Positions 62,089-64,000 of a stretch of DNA of 64,000 bases are shown here, one piece after another. The notes beneath the pieces are model-generated. The model was not told the origin of the DNA, searched no databases, and saw only the letters and a program-made list of their open reading frames with translations. The stretch lies in the NCBI RefSeq assembly GCF_023159225.1, contig NC_063171.1, forward strand, positions 13,624,326 through 13,688,325, in the 5' to 3' direction. Source of the stretch: Perognathus longimembris pacificus. Taxonomy: Eukaryota > Chordata > Mammalia > Rodentia > Heteromyidae. The position numbers and the translations under genes are program-made. Position 1 is the first letter of the stretch; each line of letters opens with the position of its first letter.

Positions 62089-62090
<2 letters not shown>
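61903..62090 (+). repeat. B1-dID SINE with CA tail
   Basis: GTGGTGGCTCATGCTAGTAA, GGCTGAGATATGAGGATCAC, a shortened linker, and the dID half (GTAGTTCAAGTGATAGAGCA to GAGTTCAAGCTCAGG). Confidence 0.85.

Positions 62091-62140
<50 letters not shown>
62091..62140 (+). repeat. (CA)n microsatellite at a SINE tail
   Basis: 25 uninterrupted AC units, directly replacing the A-tail of the SINE. Confidence 0.96.
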
Positions 62141-62143
<3 letters not shown>

Positions 62144-62344
62144 CTGTCATCCTTCTACTGCATATAGGTCCAAAGGAAATAAAATCAGTATGTTCTAGAG
62201 TTATCTGCACACCTATGACCATTTTTTATCACATTATTATTCACAGTATCCAAAGAATGGAAATAACATCCATGCATTGAAACAACATGGTACTCCTATG
62301 TAACATATACTTTCACCCATGTAAGAGAGTGAAATCTTATTTTT

Positions 62345-62530
62345 TTGTCTGCATCTATTAAAATATGGCATTTTATTTGTCCATCTTTTGATGTTTTATA
62401 TCATAAATAACAACTGATGGTGCTTTGAAAATTAGATATTCACATACAGAGAATGAATCTAGTTCTTATCTCATGAGTTATGAAAGTCAAAAAAATTAGA
62501 GCCATAATATAAGACTGGAAATGATAGAAC
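62345..62530 (+). repeat. 186-bp exact direct duplication, copy 2
   Basis: Identical to 61010-61195. It runs without a gap into a SINE fragment at 62531. Confidence 0.97.
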
Positions 62531-62672
62531 TGGGAATATAGCTTAGTGGTAGAGTGCTTGCCTCGCATACATGAAGCCCTGGGTTCGATTACTAAGCACC
62601 ACAAATATAGAAAAAGCCAGAAGTGGCGCTCTGGCTCAAGAGGTAGAGTGTTAGCCTTGGGCAAAAAGAAGC
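62531..62672 (+). mobile_element. ID-dimer SINE fragment lacking both ends
   Basis: It starts TGGGAATATAGCTTAGTGGT, missing the first few bases of the monomer. It stops after GGGCAAAAAGAAGC, before the last third of the second monomer and the tail. The left edge abuts the duplicated 186 bp. Confidence 0.9.
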
Positions 62673-64000
62673 TATACAATTTATTGATTTACTTAAGATG
62701 TGAAACAATAATTCAACTACACTAATAGAATAATCAAATAATAATTTAACTACTGCTATAGAATAATCAAGGGAAATTTTATTCAAGCTATGCCAATAAT
62801 GAAAATCTTTCAATAACAGAAATTGATATGACTTGAATTCTATTGAGAAGGCTGTCAGATTTTAAATGAGGTGGAAAATAAAGGAAGGTGATCGAGGATG
62901 TTAGTTGGGGATTATGATAAATATTATTAGGCATTCCTCCGGTGCTGGTTGTCTACTATTAAAAGTAGACTCTTGGGCTTTCCCGAAGACTGGAAAGATT
63001 TGATGTTATTTCCTTCAATAATCATATTCCATTCATATGCCACACCCTTCAGAAACATTGTCTGGTTCATGCAGATTCTAACTGAAAGGACAAAGTATTT
63101 GTTTGAATATAATATTAAATAAAAATATTTGCAAATATTCTAAAGTAAATCTGCTAAACCAAAGGAAGTGAGTTTAGTCTATCTGAGGTATACTTTGGAA
63201 TCTTGGGAAACATCCCATAATATTGCCTCAAGGACATTTGAAAAACAATACACTATTTTAGTAAGCAAATTTCACCTATCAGCTTGGATGAATGAAGGAA
63301 TAAAGAACCTGAATATCAGTAAAGCTGAGGAATTTTATCAAAAACTTAGCACAATCAACTAAATTAAAATATATACATTGAACCAAATATGTATTTAAAA
63401 TATATTTCCCAAATGTTCTTGCGATATGAACCTGATATTTCCAGTTGCTGATCTATAAAAGATGGCATAATTTGCTAATATTAAAATTATTTTGAATAGG
63501 CTTTCTGATCAGTGTAAATCAAGGTTCAATAAATAATTTGAAGGTAGGAAATGCTGTTGGCTCAAAATTAAATGGCAGACATTCAAGGAAAGTTAGAGAA
63601 GAAATACTAAGTGATGCAACAACTTGAAACCTATGAAATCTCACACAATAAGAACAGCAGAGAAAATGATTCCTATTCATAAAAATAATATTTTGCATAA
63701 CTATTTATTTGTTTTCAGCTAGAGATGGAACTAGTGTCTCCCACTTGCTAGGCAAGCATTCTGTCACTGACATACACCTGTACCTCTTATTTTATGCTGG
63801 TTATTTTTGAGAAAGTGTCTTAATTCCACCCAGGTGCATGCCTACACACATATTTTCCAGGTTCTCAGTGAAGATGAGATACAAACCATATGTTCTAGGA
63901 TCCTCTCTTAAGAATATCTTCTTTTGTTCTCACCGTGTGAATGCTTAGAGTGCTGTTTAATTAATCATGCCCAAGTGTAATTATTTATAGGAACATTCTA
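62673..64000. other. Intronic stretch with a short tandem repeat
   Basis: A diverged tandem duplication of about 32 bp lies at 62707-62770 (shared end TAGAATAATCAA). Otherwise no gene is recognised. A + frame at 63168-63362 lacks splice context and family resemblance. Confidence 0.5.
63718..63860 (-). repeat. Degenerate ID/B1-type SINE remnant
   Basis: CTTGCTAGGCAAGCATTCTG and CACTGACATACACCTGTACC resemble a reversed ID monomer. GAGAAAGTGTCTTAATTCC resembles a reversed B1 edge. Confidence 0.5.

Larger units (their letters stand above)
52214..64000 (+). other. BRINP3: BRINP3 intron downstream of the 237-bp exon (partial)
   Basis: A phase-1 intron opening with GTAAGT. The terminal BRINP3 exon should begin by completing an Asp codon (AC after the split G) and stay open for more than 1 kb. 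No such frame exists before 64000, so the intron is at least 11.8 kb. Confidence 0.85.

Noticed and set aside
26335..62280. Frames encoding runs of Val-Cys, Thr-His or Ser-Leu
   Set aside because: They are translations of GT, CA and CT microsatellites (for example at 26.4, 28.0, 37.9, 47.4, 51.5, 58.9 and 62.1 kb).
63168..63362. 64-codon frame as a further BRINP3 exon
   Set aside because: It does not complete the phase-1 split codon to Asp, does not match the expected start of the terminal exon, and has no suitable acceptor at its edge.
1..64000. CRISPR arrays, operons, phage or plasmid modules
   Set aside because: The spaced repeats are microsatellites or interspersed elements. Splice sites, L1s and SINEs identify a mammalian intron.

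Overview
The window is mammalian nuclear DNA: AT-rich, made mostly of intron and interspersed repeats, with no prokaryotic or organellar genes. Its SINEs suggest a rodent of the Geomyoidea (kangaroo rats, pocket mice, pocket gophers). They are tRNA-derived ID elements joined to a second ID-like monomer, plus older 7SL(B1)-ID chimeras of the B1-dID type. The lineage is inferred from remembered family descriptions, not from a search.

The only host gene recognised is BRINP3 (FAM5C), on the + strand. Two internal coding exons are visible, at 43163-43268 and 51977-52213. Both have AG/GT borders and compatible phases, and they join into one reading frame. The rest of the window then falls in BRINP3 introns: at least 43.1 kb upstream, 8.7 kb between the exons, and at least 11.8 kb downstream. 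Neither the preceding exon nor the large terminal exon was found.

Layout. 1-4553: unannotated intron. 4554-7107: antisense L1 with an 18-bp target-site duplication (TSD). 7108-19400: intron with old SINEs, a 3' L1 piece at 10805-12269 and two diverged copies of an old repeat near 15.25 and 17.46 kb. 19401-21691: a young ID dimer and a twin-primed L1. 21692-29307: intron with SINEs and microsatellites. 29308-38280: a full-length but decayed L1, about 8.9 kb, with a 15-bp TSD, a long GC-rich 5'UTR and two younger L1 insertions inside it. 38281-43162: SINEs and L1 tails. 43163-52213: the two exons and their intron, which holds a twin-primed L1 carrying a solo LTR and a SINE, and a small L1 with an apparent 3' transduction. 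52214-64000: a dense nest of L1, ID and LTR elements (54.5-60.3 kb), then an exact 186-bp direct duplication (61010-61195 and 62345-62530) whose second copy is fused to a SINE fragment.

The genes do not form a pathway; the biology here is one brain-expressed gene and a long record of retrotransposition in its introns. I found no convincing new molecular system. The most unusual observations are the 186-bp duplication-SINE chimera, the 3'-transducing L1 inside a SINE, two solo LTRs with intact TSDs, and the nested, twin-primed L1s.
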